A DNA stretch of 64,000 nucleotides from Pardosa pseudoannulata. Taxonomy: Eukaryota; Arthropoda; Arachnida; Araneae; Lycosidae. A program made the position numbers and the translations under genes. Below the pieces are notes generated by a model. The model did not search any database. It saw only the letters and a list, made by a program, of their open reading frames with translations, and had not been told where the DNA came from. The DNA lies in assembly GCA_032207245.1 (NCBI GenBank), contig CM063510.1, forward strand, positions 51,444,578 through 51,508,577, written 5' to 3'. How positions within the stretch are numbered: the stretch's first letter is position 1; the number at the start of each line of letters is the position of its first letter. This document shows positions 37,734-49,010 of the stretch, piece after piece.

Positions 37734-38718
37734 TTCTCACACGTGCTAATGAGGTTTGGTTTACAGATGGCTCTAAAACGCCATCTGGGACCGGCTCCGG
37801 TGCTTTCTGTGTTACCAGGAACATCAGAATTTCTTTCTCCCTGGGTAAACTAGCTTCTGTTGTCCAGGCTGAGGTTGCTGCCATTCTTGCTTGTGCAAAT
37901 AACTGCATTGCAAGAGGGGTTGCCAAGAGAAGGTTAAAAATCTTCTCAGATAGTCAGGCTGCACTTATGGCCTTGCACAAGTACTGCTTCTCATCCAAAA
38001 TTGTGTGGGATTGCTATAAGACCATTAACCAGTTGGCTATGGTCAATAAGGTAACCCTAATATGGGTTCCTGGTCATTGCGGTATATTTGGCAACAAGGT
38101 TGCCGATGATCTCGCTAAGTATGGTTCTGAGTTGCCCTTCATTGCGCCAGAACCTGTACTTGGTCTTCCTCATATCATAGTGAGAAGGACCGTTAGGGAC
38201 CTCCTAATGGGGGAGACTTATAAGGACTGGCTTAACTCTAATAATCAAAGGCAGTCCAAGGAGCTTAACCAGGGTTATCCCTGGTTGAGGGCCAAGGAGT
38301 TACTTAGGCTCAGTAGAAAAGAGCTAAGGGTGGCCATTGGCCTGTTGACTGGCCATTGTTGCCTTAAGAGGCACCTTAACATTATTGGCATTATAGATAG
38401 CCCAGTATGTAGGGGGTGCCATATGGCGGAGGAAAGTTCATCACATATTTTATGTGAATGTGAATATTACTGCGCCAAGAGATTTGAATTCCTTGGGTAT
38501 CATTTCATCGAGCCATGGGAGCTGATTAACTTCCCAGTTAAATTGCTGCTGAAATTTATCTCAGCTATTGGTCTCTCTGAGATCTAATGGTTATTGTCTT
38601 TTAGCCTTGTGCTGGAGCTTCTTGCTCCTGCGAATGGGGGGCTTTTCAGTACAATAGGCCTTGGGCCGCAGTGCTGGTGCCCTTGTGGGCCGCCCCACCC
38701 TAAATCTAATCTAATCTA
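37734..38718 (+). mobile_element. 5'-truncated LINE with RNase H, 985 bp
   Basis: ATCTCCTCATGAA occurs at 37721-37733 and 38719-38731, a 13-bp target duplication. The 3' end is a short (AATCT)n tail (38700-38718), not poly-A. A 5' truncation with only the last protein domain left is typical of incomplete target-primed reverse transcription. It sits inside copy 2 of the foldback repeat. Confidence 0.92.
37745..38587 (+). pseudogene. LINE ORF2 C-terminus: RNase H domain plus CCHC-like zinc motif
   Basis: RNase H degrades the RNA strand of RNA:DNA hybrids during LINE replication. The frame is open without interruption for 280 codons, starting at the truncation point rather than at a true ATG. 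Numbering from 37745: D8 (FTDGS), E43 (QAEVAAI), D69 (SDSQAAL) and D121 (NKVADDLAK) form the complete catalytic set, with H111 in VPGHCG. A zinc-binding-like cluster near the end has C222, C225, H234 and C239 (CRGCHMAEESSSHILCEC). The intact reading frame and perfect target duplication suggest a recent insertion. With no promoter, endonuclease or reverse transcriptase it is a dead fragment. Confidence 0.9.
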
Positions 38719-38869
38719 ATCTCCTCATGAACAGCTGGACTGACAAGGCTGCCGAAGGTACCAAAAGACACAAAGCAATACAGCATATTGACCATTTGTA
38801 TTCCGATATTCCAATTAGGTCAAAAGATATTAATGAAAATCTGACCAAAATACCAGTTTAATTTTTTGG

Positions 38870-39333
38870 TATGCGCATTACCATTCTTGAGTTAACATCA
38901 AAACATGACAGTCTTATTCAATGTTGGCAGCGATTATCCTTTTAACATAAAAATGTATATACACTATTAAAATTCAAGGGTAAAGAAATACATTCATGGT
39001 AGTATATATGTATATGAGACTATTTTTGCATCTTCTAAATGCTGAACTCAACCTTTTATAGAAAATCATTATTTTTTCTATTTTATTATCTTTAAGATTT
39101 TTGTTTTCCATAATTATGAATTTTCTATGTTCTATCTGATTTGTTTGTATTTCACAGTTTCGATTTCTTAAGCAAACACTAACATATGGTTATAGATTTC
39201 ATTGAGTTTAAAATGGTATAAAAATGTTAAGTGTGCTAGTATTTGTTTATGGTAACGTAGAAGTCTCCAAACGGGGCTTATAATATATCTGTTCTGATTT
39301 TATTATTAAATCACACATATATATATATATATA
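38870..39333. other. AT-rich, no gene seen
   Basis: No features beyond a TA microsatellite at its right edge. Confidence 0.5.
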
Positions 39334-39623
39334 TGTCAGGATAAAAATATAGAGTAATTTAAGAGATTTAATTAGGGATTCTTTTAATGGGAGTAATGCG
39401 CCTCGCCTTACTAGTCACATAAATACGGCTCACGCGCAGTGATATAGAGAGAGAGCGATAAGCAATTACTATAGGTAGACGTGGCTCCTCGAAGTAGTGA
39501 ATACTGCCTTTGTTTGCAGTTGGGCACCAAAATGAGACGCCATTGTGAGTAGAGTGTTGGTGAGTTTAAATAAAGATATGAAGCTGATGTCAGAACTCTA
39601 GTGTGTTTACTCGGACCATGTCA
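39334..39623 (+). mobile_element. candidate solo LTR
   Basis: 290 bp beginning TGTCAGGATAAAA and ending ACCATGTCA, with LTR-like content: GC-richer than its surroundings, a purine-rich GATATAGAGAGAGAGCG block, and AATAAAG about 50 bp before the end. It lies in TA repeats, so a target duplication cannot be judged. No internal retrotransposon sequence follows. Confidence 0.5.
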
Positions 39624-39844
39624 TATATATATGTATATGATTATACAAATTTTATATATAGGAAGCTTGCTGGAAAGGGATATGTAAATAATATACATCA
39701 TACTTAATGCATTAGAACAGTAGTTCACAAACTTTTTCTGCTTACAAACTCTTTTACATATCACACACCTTACTATGAACTTCCATGTGAAACAATTTTA
39801 TATAACTGCATAGTGACAATCATTAAAGTTTAGTTTTGGTTGTT

Positions 39845-39935
39845 TTAACTCACTAACTGCTCATCCTGCGATTTCCGCAGGCAATTGAAATGTAGCAAAA
39901 TTTGCTCATCCTGCGATTTTTGTGGGCATGTGTTT
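39845..39935. repeat. short tandem duplication
   Basis: GCTCATCCTGCGATTT occurs at 39860 and 39904, each followed by a GYRGGCA word. Confidence 0.85.
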
Positions 39936-41002
39936 TTCTTCCTTTTCTAAGAAGCACATTCTGCCTTTTCACCGTTTAAACAGTGGAATAAATTGTATAC
40001 AGTATTAGACATTTAATTAGATAATAAATAGAATTATATGACTAGAACTGTAGTTTTATGAGATAATAGAATTATAGATAGTATGTTATAAATAGAAATT
40101 AACTGTATCTGAATTGAAATTTATTAAAAAATAAATTTTTTATCTGATAACATCTGAAATTAGTTTTTCTGAAAGCTTAGTTTCACATGATAAAAGTCAA
40201 TATAAAAAATCTTTTCCAGAAAGAAAATTAGTATTTCAATTCCCCAATTTATATATATATTTAAACTATGCAAAAAAACAAAACAAAAAAAAAACAAAAA
40301 AAAAAAAAAAACCCCGCAATTTTTAAGAAGATTTCGGTTTACAAATTGAGCAGTCAGAGTATATATTATTAATAGCAGTATGAGTTTAAAAGATAAATAA
40401 AGCATTTTGATGTTTAAAGTTATATCTATTAAAATTATATCTTGTGTTTAAACTTATAAAAATATTTTTTTAAAAATTACTGAGATGTATTATATGAAAT
40501 CCTTTATATTTAGATCTATATTTGTGAGTAATATATGCATACCACCCCAATCATCAATATCTAGTATTTCTGTTTGTTTTTTTCGTCATGAGGTTTATAA
40601 TTGCATTATGTTCACATTCTACTAAATGGGAGGAAAGCCATTAACAGCTGCTATGTGGTGACCTGTAACACAGAATAGGAAACTGGTTTTTGTAACCAGA
40701 ATTTGTAGTATCCTTTTTCGAACATTGGTTTCAACCCCTTATTTACGAATAATGCAGTAAGTTGTTCCTGTAACAGTATAAATTTCTCTATGTTTAAGAG
40801 TTTACTTGCAAAAAGGATTAACACCCAGCCACTTAAAAACAAAGAGAAGAGTGTCTTTAAAACTTTTTCTGTGAATGATGAACTGTTAAGTTTTGGGGAA
40901 AAAAGTTTCAAGAAATACAGATATTAAAATTTTTATTTTAATTAAATTTAATTAATATCCTTGAGGCTTTAAACTGGTTTTGTTAAATTTGGCAAATGAC
41001 CT
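39936..41002. other. AT-rich, no gene seen
   Basis: Homopolymer A and short frames only; no terminus or domain recognised. Confidence 0.5.
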
Positions 41003-41206
41003 TTGGCAGCTCAGTCAGCAAAATCATTGATCTCATCACCAGAAGGTTGTGGAATTGAGGCTCATTTCTGCCAAAGATCTATTTTGTTCATTAATGGTGG
41101 TTTGTTAAATAGATTTGTGGTTGCAATGTCCTCCAAGTTCCTGTACGATAGCTGTTTAGGTGGTAGGTCAAGTGTGTGGGGTCTTTTGCTTGGTCCATTT
41201 TTCTAA
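41003..41206 (+). mobile_element. tRNA-derived SINE-like repeat, copy 1
   Basis: The first 72 bases fold like a tRNA: TTGGCAG (41003-41009) pairs perfectly with CTGCCAA (41068-41074), AGCTCAGTCAG matches the A-box pattern, CTCATCACCAGAAGGT resembles the CAT anticodon arm of tRNA-Met, and GGAATTGAGGCTC is a degenerate B-box. The downstream body (41117-41205) matches 62711-62800, so a tRNA head and a shared body define a SINE-like family. T-stem mismatches argue against a working tRNA gene. Confidence 0.7.
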
Positions 41207-41261
41207 ATTACACCTAATTTAGAATTACCAATATTAAAGTAAAAGTAGGTCCAAATTAGAG

Positions 41262-41302
41262 TAGGTCCTAATTTAGAATTACCAATTCTAAATTAGGACC
41301 TA
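41262..41302. repeat. perfect hairpin
   Basis: Stem AGGTCCTAATTTAGAATT with its exact complement, loop ACC; partial copies of the stem lie just upstream (41216-41260). Confidence 0.9.
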
Positions 41303-41923
41303 CTTTATGTTGCTTTTAGGAGTGATATTAGTTGCCTTTAAGGTACTTCTATAGTAAAATAGTCAACAAAATCTGCAGTGTTGTATGGGAGATTGCTTAA
41401 CTGGCACATTATTTTTTAAAAATGTCATTCATATATGGTATGTTATTTTTTGAATTTTTTTAAACTGAGTGGTAAATGGGTTTTATTCAGCAAATAATCT
41501 CAGAATAATAATAAAAATAAAGTTTAAACATATTGTTTCCGTTAGAACAAGGATTATATGTTGAACATTTTTATTTCTTATTTGAAAACAGGAATGATAG
41601 TTGTAGCTAAAGCAAACTAATATCCTGTAAGATCTTTGATTTCTAAATTAAGACATCTTAGTAGGCATATTTAGATAAGCTCACCTACGATGTATGAATC
41701 ACTGTATATACCATATTTACTTGTTATAATGTTCCCTTGTTCTCTACATAAAGGGGTGGAGAAAAATTTTATCTTCTATGAATAGCAACAACCCAAAGCT
41801 TGACATGCAATTGGCTTTTGAGATTGTTAATAGATGTCATTGGTAAAATTTTGGCTGCTTTGAGATGACAGTGATGACTGAAACTGAAGATACTTTATAT
41901 ACAACCTCTTTACTAACAGGTGT
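41303..41923. other. no gene seen
   Basis: No recognisable features. Confidence 0.5.
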
Positions 41924-41931
41924 GTATGAAG

Positions 41932-42915
41932 CAGGGTTGGCTTCATTTGCCCAAAAAAACACGGGTGGGTGTTTAAAAAAAAACCCACTTGAAAAAACCC
42001 AAGTAGTTTTTTTTCAAAATTGGGTTCTCAAAACCTTTATTTAAAATTCCACATATTTAACTAATAATAAATATATTGAATTAAATCTATAATATATATT
42101 ACATATTTCGTCTTTGACAATGATCCTAGATTTTTTTTTAATTTGAGGGGGTCTAAACTGCTAGAAAAAACAAAAACTTTTCAGGGAAAAATAGTTATCT
42201 GTATAACAAATACAATAAAATCTAAATTAAACAAAGTTAATAAGAATGTATGGTGAAAAAAAATAAGAATATTGAAGTATTACATGTGATAAAATTAATT
42301 GAAAAACGGACAAGAAAAATTGGGAAAAAAATATGTATAACTGTAAATAAATAAACATGGGGATAATATATATAATTAATTCTGCTACTTATCATATATA
42401 ACTTACAAATTAACTAAAAAAATATCTTCTGAATGCTTTAATAACACAATACTGCTAATAAATATAGAGTAATAATTTAATACATTTTATTGAAAAGAAA
42501 AAACTTCAAATGCAACTATTTCAAAGCCAACTTTTAGTATAAAATAATCGCCATTCAAAACTAGTTTTTTGATGTTAGAAAAATTTTATAATCTGAAAAA
42601 AATTTATTTTAAGATTTCAAAATTTCCTTTAATTTAGACAAAAGTTTCTTCTGCATAATTTAAAATTGATTTTTAAAATTTTTAATTTTAAAAAGTAATT
42701 AACATTTAAAATTTATTTTAATCATACAATTAATTATATATCCTGTCCTTTTACATAACAAAAAACTTGAATAGTTTTCAAATCCCAAAAAAAAGCATCT
42801 AAAACCCATTAAAGTATAGTAAAAACCCTGATAAAACCTGAAAAAAGCCCCAAAACCCTGAAACCCTGTTTTTTTTTTTCTGAAAAAAAAAAAAACCAGG
42901 TTTTTGCCAACCCTG
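41932..42915. mobile_element. hAT MITE, 984 bp
   Basis: GTATGAAG at 41924-41931 and 42916-42923 is a perfect 8-bp target duplication. Tips CAGGGTTGGC and GCCAACCCTG are exact inverted repeats of hAT type. The interior is AT-rich with runs of A and AAACCC words and no transposase; the phenylalanine-rich frame at 42699-42929 is fortuitous. Confidence 0.93.
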
Positions 42916-42923
42916 GTATGAAG

Positions 42924-43370
42924 TTTCAAAGATATTTTTCTAAGGATTGCATTTTCTTTCTATCAGAAAGCATGTTTCAAAGTATGCAAGCAAGATGGAA
43001 AAGTACTCTAGTTACACTGCAGCATTATTCCCATCCACATAGCTTCTTTAGGTGTGTACAGCTTTCATGCATCTGAGGTATCCAGGAGATATTTTTTATG
43101 TTCTATCTGTTCTAACGGAGATCTTTTTTATGTTCTATCTGTCTAACCTTTGTAGTGTTTATTCGGGATTGTTTTAAATTAAGTCAGATCATAACAGGCC
43201 TCTTATAGATCATCAGCAGCTTGTTAGCCACTTTAGGATGCTGTTCTAAAATAAAGTCTTTTAAGTTGAATTATACTGAATTCCTTCAGGCAGGAAAAAA
43301 ATCAAACACAATAGTACAGTATTTGTTTCAAGTAGTTCAGTGTGCAAAAGGAAATAGGGATCATGCTTAA
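42924..43370. other. no gene; short duplication
   Basis: GAGATMTTTTTTATGTTCTATCTGT is present twice, near 43089 and 43120. Nothing else recognised. Confidence 0.5.
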
Positions 43371-44296
43371 GGTATCTGTCTACGTTCGAGAATTCTTTTC
43401 TTTAAACATAGAAACTAGTTCATGTTTTTATATTTTTATATTTATTTTTTATATTATCATAGAGAATTTCACTTAAAAAATTTATTTCTGGAGAAGTTTT
43501 TATAAAACTTCTAATAAATGAAGAAAATTAAGTAAAAAAAATCGGGGGTTTTCAAAAGGTCTCATTTTTTAATAAATTATTTCTATATTTTTTGATTCAA
43601 CACATTTCTTATACACTGGACTAGTGAATCACCTAAAATCTTTGCTTAATTTTCATTTGATAAAAAATTTTGGTCCTTCAAAATCATACACATTGAATTT
43701 TTAATGAATTTTCGTTACCTTTATATCTAACTATTAGTGTAACATCATTAAAAATTATCCAAATTTAAAGCTCTTAGGTTATTCACTAGTAAATACTATC
43801 AAAAGCATTCATAATAATTTTCAACAAAATATTTTAAGAACTTTTTGAGAAATCACATTTCAAGTTTCAACATTTTATTAAAAATACCGTTCTGAGAAAA
43901 ATGCGTTTGAAGTTTATGAAAGCAACTTTAACTATTAAAAAATTAAAATACATGTTTAAAATTCCCCACACTTTCTTGCTTCAAAACTTTCTAATTGCCA
44001 AGTTGCTAATTATTAAAAATACTAGAAAAATGTTTAAACTAATCTTCATGAAAATTAAAAAAGTTTTGTCCAAAAATGCTCTTTAAAAGGCTTTAAATTC
44101 CGATTCTGAAGTCGCTACTTCCGTTTTGTTTTGACAACTGTCACTGATGTTTAAATAGCTGTAACTTTTCTTTAAACTGCCATAGAGACAAAACAAAAAC
44201 AGATTTAGAAGCCTAAAAGTTGAAATATTTCAATAGAGAAATGAAAAAACTTATGATTTTTGGCAAAAAATGACGTTTTCAACATAAACGGATACC
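43371..44296. mobile_element. possible TTAA-type MITE, weak
   Basis: GGTATCTGTCTACGTTCGA after TTAA on the left resembles the complement of the right end, GGTATCCGTTTATGTTGA; the right flank CTAA could be a mutated TTAA. The interior has no coding region. Confidence 0.3.
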
Positions 44297-46186
44297 CTAA
44301 AGACAGAAATTTAGGGTTAAAGTTAATTAACATTTCTAGCACTCTCATATAATAGAAGTGCAGTTAGAATGAAATAAAGATGCAACAATACTTCTAATGA
44401 CAAAGACATAGGTGCAATTGCTTCTGATTTACTTAAAAGTTTTATGATTTTTTTGGTGTGTTTCCAATTTTCTGATCGAAAACTAATTCTTCCAATTTTC
44501 AGCAATATAGTCTAAAATTCCTAAAAGTTCCCTACACAACCCTTTCTTGCTCTATTGATAATTCCATACTCAGCAAGAAGTAACTGATTTTGGACATATT
44601 CTGTTTAATAAACAGTTATTAATTGTGAACAGTTATTAATTGTGAACAGTTATTAATTGTGAAGTAGACTAAAAGTTTAAAATGTTTTGAAAATGAGACT
44701 TAATGAAATGACAATTTTTGAAAGTAGTAAAATCTTGTACACAGCATTTGTAAATGCTAAAGACTGATATGTTTGTTTTATATATTGGATAAACAATATT
44801 ACCATTTTACACTTTTAAATTATGTTTTACATTTACACTAAGAATGTTATTTCAATAAACTACAGATTTTTGAAAAACTTTTTAAAGCATTTGTGAATAC
44901 TAAATTAATATATCTTTCATAGATAAAATAAACCTTGCAGTTTTTCTCTTTTTTCCCTTTTTTGAAATTAATTTTATTTATCTATATACTAAAAAATGTT
45001 ACTGTGATAAACTACAGATTTTTCTCTTTTGGAAGTTGGCACCAATGCAAAGATTTTCTCCCTTGAAGACTGTATTGAGTTTTTTACACATATTATAAGA
45101 TTTTCTGAAGCAATAAAAACTTAGGGATCTTTGACCTTGATTGTTGACCCCCCCCCAAAAAAAAGAAAGAGTGTTCATTTACACAAGTAATTATGATATA
45201 TTGGTTATGAATATTTTTTATGAAACATATTTATTGTGCTCTATTTGTAATAAGCTATTTATTAATAAAAGCCATTTCCCTAGAAACAATTTACAATAAA
45301 ATTAACTGGATTCATAAAAAGACATTTTTAAACATTTACCCAGTTGTCTTATTAGAAACATAGTCATAAACATAACACTATTTATTTATAAAAAAGGGTA
45401 TGGTAAATATAAAGCAAAACATCCCCAAACACCAAAAACACTTTATAGTATTATATCAAATAAATTACAGTTGAAATTTATTTTGCTATATTGTGAAATT
45501 TATTCTCCCCAAACCATCAACAGTTACATAAAGCTAGTACAGTACTATGTCTTTTTTAAAAAACTATTATTACTTTACAGGTTTCATTCATTTTACAGCA
45601 TTTCTCTACAATTGGTACGTCACTGCTCATCAGAATATAATATTGATGTCTTTGAGCAAAGAGCTTCTGCTTCAGGTGAATAAGCTTCTACAATTCTCAA
45701 ATTTTAAAAGAAAATGGGAAAATTCTGTTAACTAATTTTGAAATTGTCAATATCAGAGCAAATATAGTTTTTCTATTAAATCATTCTATGATAGTAGAAC
45801 ACATACATACTAATTCAACAACAGTATTTGCAATTGTTAATGTGTTTAGAAATAAATATCATGCTTTTAAAATTGACAATAACAGAGAAAGTATAGTTTT
45901 AATATAAAATCACCTTAAGGCAGAACACATGTATACTAATTCAGTAGCAGTATTTGCAATTGTTAACATGTTTAAAAAGATAAAACTTTGTTATCTGGCA
46001 TACAATTGAGTTATTTTATTCTATTCTTGATTTCACACACATATTTTAAAAGAAATGTATATAAACTAGAAAATGAGATGCTATCTAACAGATCATTTAG
46101 GGATCTTGAATCTATGCATTCTGTAAAAGATTATTTTACTTGAAAAATGTCTTAAACAATTAAGAAAGGCCATATTTGTTAAAATT
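44297..46186. other. upstream region of the zinc-finger gene; no other gene seen
   Basis: AT-rich. Contains an 18-bp tandem repeat, three copies at 44612-44661 (ACAGTTATTAATTGTGA), and two similar blocks at 45770-45850 and 45890-45970 (both with ATTCA-A-CAGTATTTGCAATT wording). No clear core promoter could be assigned. Confidence 0.4.
44612..44661. repeat. 18-bp tandem repeat, three copies
   Basis: ACAGTTATTAATTGTGA repeated head to tail. Confidence 0.9.
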
Positions 46187-47215
46187 ATGGATGAAGTTGA
46201 CATGGATAAAAGCCCTTTTGATGATTTTAGTTCAATAGACTCTGAGGAAAAACCTATTGCTTCCCACACTAGGGAAAAACAATTTTCTTGTGATGTATGT
46301 ATGAAATCTTTTACTCATGAACGCAGCTTAGTGGTTCACCTTCGTTCCCATACAGGAGAAAAACCATTTGTTTGCAGTGTATGCAGGAAATGTTTTTCTC
46401 ACAAATGCAACCTAGTGGTTCATCTTCGTTCCCACACAGGAGAAAAACCATATGTTTGCAGTGAATGCCAAAAAACATTTTCTTACAAAAGAAACTTGGA
46501 TATTCACCTTCGTTCTCACACTGGGAAAGAACCATGGACTTGCAGTGAATGCAAGAAAACATTTTCTAATAAAAGAAACTTGGATATTCACTTTCGTTCC
46601 CACACTGGGGAAAAACCATATGCTTGCAATGAATGCAAGAAAACATTTTTTCACAAAAGAAGCTTGGATATTCACATTCGTTCCCACACTGGGGAAAAAC
46701 CATTTTCTTGTGACCTATGTAAAAAAGCATTTTCCGCTAAAAGTACCTTAGATGTTCATTATCGGTTTCATACTGGGGAAAAACCATATGCATGCAGTGA
46801 ATGCAAGAAAACATTTTCTTACAAAAGAAGCTTGGATATTCACCTTCGTTCTCACACTGGGGAAAAACCATTTGCTTGTGATCTATGCAAGAAAGCATTT
46901 TCCGCTAAAAAGTACTTAAATGTTCATTATCGGTCCCATACTGGAGAAAAACCATTTGTTTGCAATGTATGTAACAAAGCATTTTCTGATAAATGGATCT
47001 TAAATGTTCACAATCGATCCCATACTGGCGAAAAACCGTTTGCTTGTGTTATATGTGAGAAAGCTTTTTCTAGCAGTTCTGAGTTAAAAGTTCATCTTCG
47101 CTACCATACTGGAGAGAAACCTTATTCTTGCACTGTATGTAAGAAAAGATTTACTAGAAGTTCCAACTTGAACTCACATCTTCGTTCCCATACAGGATCA
47201 AAAGCATTGTCTTGA
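46187..47215 (+). CDS. C2H2 zinc-finger protein, 11 fingers
   Basis: Probable sequence-specific DNA-binding nuclear protein of 342 residues. After an acidic 32-residue N-terminus (MDEVDMDKSPFDDF), eleven Cys2His2 fingers follow at a strict 28-residue spacing from residue 33, first zinc Cys at 35, joined by HTGEKP linkers; finger 3 has HTGKEP. Each shows C-x2-C-x12-H-x3-H. The C-terminus ends directly after the last linker (HTGSKALS). No KRAB, BTB, ZAD or SCAN domain is present in this frame. Fingers 3, 4, 5 and 7 are nearly identical (KRNLDIH / KRSLDIH), as are 6 and 8, a sign of recent internal duplication. It is intronless here. The ATG lies in AAAATTATGG and is the first in frame. Targets cannot be predicted reliably. 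Unspecialised poly-zinc-finger families are common in arthropods. Confidence 0.9.
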   Translation: MDEVDMDKSPFDDFSSIDSEEKPIASHTREKQFSCDVCMKSFTHERSLVVHLRSHTGEKPFVCSVCRKCFSHKCNLVVHLRSHTGEKPYVCSECQKTFSYKRNLDIHLRSHTGKEPWTCSECKKTFSNKRNLDIHFRSHTGEKPYACNECKKTFFHKRSLDIHIRSHTGEKPFSCDLCKKAFSAKSTLDVHYRFHTGEKPYACSECKKTFSYKRSLDIHLRSHTGEKPFACDLCKKAFSAKKYLNVHYRSHTGEKPFVCNVCNKAFSDKWILNVHNRSHTGEKPFACVICEKAFSSSSELKVHLRYHTGEKPYSCTVCKKRFTRSSNLNSHLRSHTGSKALS

Positions 47216-47480
47216 AGTGAAAAGTATTTTGCTATGAATCCTCCTTAAACATTCATCTTTGTTTAAATACTGATGGAAGACCTACTTAGGCATACAATGT
47301 ATGTGAGAAAGTTTTCTGCCACACATTTTCTTATACTTACCTTCATATTTACAGTTAGGAAAATTTGAAAACGTGTTCTCAATCTCAGTGCTTGAAAGTT
47401 CATCATACTTATAGTGTGACCTTATCCTTGCAATGAAAGGAACATTTTATGAAAAGAGCAACATAGATTCTGTTCTTCAA
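47216..47480 (+). pseudogene. degenerate zinc fingers beyond the stop
   Basis: After the TGA the sequence still contains finger-like pieces in shifting frames: AYNVCEKVFCHTF (C-x-K-F pattern), then LKVHHTYS preceding a TLSLQ word. They suggest the array was once longer and was cut short by a stop at 47213. An AATAAA at about 47609 could serve as the polyadenylation signal. Confidence 0.5.
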
Positions 47481-47662
47481 ATTCATAACTGAGAAAATTT
47501 ATTTTCTTATTTTATTATGTATTTTTTCTTAATTTGTTTCAAATTCTTACAATGGGTGATAAAAAAATACAGTGAATCCTTTATATTAAAAGTGAAATAA
47601 TAAGCTTCAATAAACATAAGTAATAATATAAATTCAAGCAATAAGCTTACTTGAAATTTGAA

Positions 47663-49010
47663 TTAATCTCCTTCAAAGTACTGTCCTTGGCTCGCAATGC
47701 ACTTATTCTAACATTGAGTCAATTAATGGAAGCATTTCTTTAAGACTACTTTCAGAAGGGTGTGCAGCTGCATAGTCATTGTGGCGAATCCCAGCTATGC
47801 AGCTCAGTATGGAGTGTTTTTTTTCAGAGACGACACCGAGGCACCCAGGCCATGTCAACATTTCTTCTCTTACGAGCGGTGGCAACTCTGGCGAACTTGA
47901 CGGAGGAAGCGAGAGTGGGGTCAGACGACGAGAAGTGATGCTAGGCCTAGTGCTGTACGCAACCTCCCATTCTGAGAGCCTATCATTTTATGTTTGATGT
48001 TGGCACACTTGGTAAAATTGTATGTGAGGTGTAGCATCTGTGCAATAAATGTGTCTGTTATTGTTACCCTGGAAATCTTGATTTATCCCTTGCTGTCCGA
48101 TTGAACAAGCCTTCATTTCGGGTAGATTTGGGGCATCGTAACACAATAGTCATAGCCCTCTCAATGTCAGGAATGATATCAAAATGTTTTCCTTTTTGTA
48201 TGGTTTTTATTTTAGGGTAGACTCAGAAGTTGCATAGTGCTGAATGTGGTGAATAAGATGCTTTTGGGGTAAAAGGAACACCTTTTTTGGCCCAAAACTT
48301 ATGGATCAGAAACAAGGTATTACAGGGTGCATTGTCCTGATAATGAAGGATGACATTGATCCATTTTTTCTGATATCTTTCTTTGTACACCATTTCTCTA
48401 ACTTTGTAGTATGCTCTTCATTCTTTGGTTGAAAACAATGAGTATGCTCTTTATCTACAATTTTGACTGATAGGCCTTTTCAGAATGAGAGAAGTAATTG
48501 GCTTTCGTTTGGGAACTCTGAATTTTAGTCAGGTTTATAACGATAGACCCAAATTTCATGTCTAGTTACAATTTTAGTCATGATCTCCAGATACACATCA
48601 AAACAATCATTCAACTCCACGCACATTAAGATGTAATTTTTCTTCTGTTAATCAGCTAAGTGTCTGAGAGAACATTTGTTTTTCACTTGTCTAATTTACA
48701 AATTTTAAGTTAAAATGCTTTGTACATATGTATAGAAAATATTAAGTGTTTGTAGACACTTGAGTAGCCATGCAGTTGTTTGATAAACCATCTTTGACAA
48801 TTTTTGCATCTGTTTTTTAGGTCAGTAGACATCTTTATCATTTTTTATCTTCAACTGACTCATTTTTACTTTTAAATTGCTCATACCACTTGCAAACAGT
48901 CTTGAGAGTTTTCTTATTATTTCCATACACTGCTTTTAACATTTCATTAGCTTCTTTGGTACTTTTTACAACTTAAAACGAAACTTAATGCATTGTTCAA
49001 AATCTATGAT
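47663..49010 (-). pseudogene. mariner-family transposase relic
   Basis: Complement, read right to left: EANEMLKAVYGNNKKTL and VCKWYEQFKSKNESVEDKK (the helix-turn-helix N-terminus), HEIWVYRYKPD near 48570 (position of the first catalytic Asp motif, normally GDE-W), text around RTMHPVIPCF and FGPKKVF, and the C-terminus NKCIASQGQYFEGD with stop at 47663-47665. Many stops and frame changes break it, and the first Asp motif is altered to RHE. The length fits a mariner transposase of about 345 residues plus insertions. It lies tail-to-tail with the zinc-finger gene. Confidence 0.8.

Larger units (their letters stand above)
37662..38869. repeat. foldback repeat, copy 2, split by a LINE and lacking its right arm
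   Basis: 37662-37733 equals the left arm of copy 1, continuing after the LINE at 38719 (TCCTCATGAACAGCTGGACT) to 38869, where similarity stops at TTTTTTGGTA. The missing right arm indicates a later deletion or an incomplete copy. Confidence 0.85.

Noticed and set aside
41003..41074. Functional tRNA-Met gene
   Set aside because: Acceptor stem is perfect but the T-stem and B-box are degenerate and a SINE body follows.
42699..42929. Phenylalanine-rich 76-codon frame
   Set aside because: Lies over the end of a hAT MITE with A/T homopolymers.
47703..47997. Overlapping 60-72-codon frames as host genes
   Set aside because: They fall within the mariner relic and its inserted patch.
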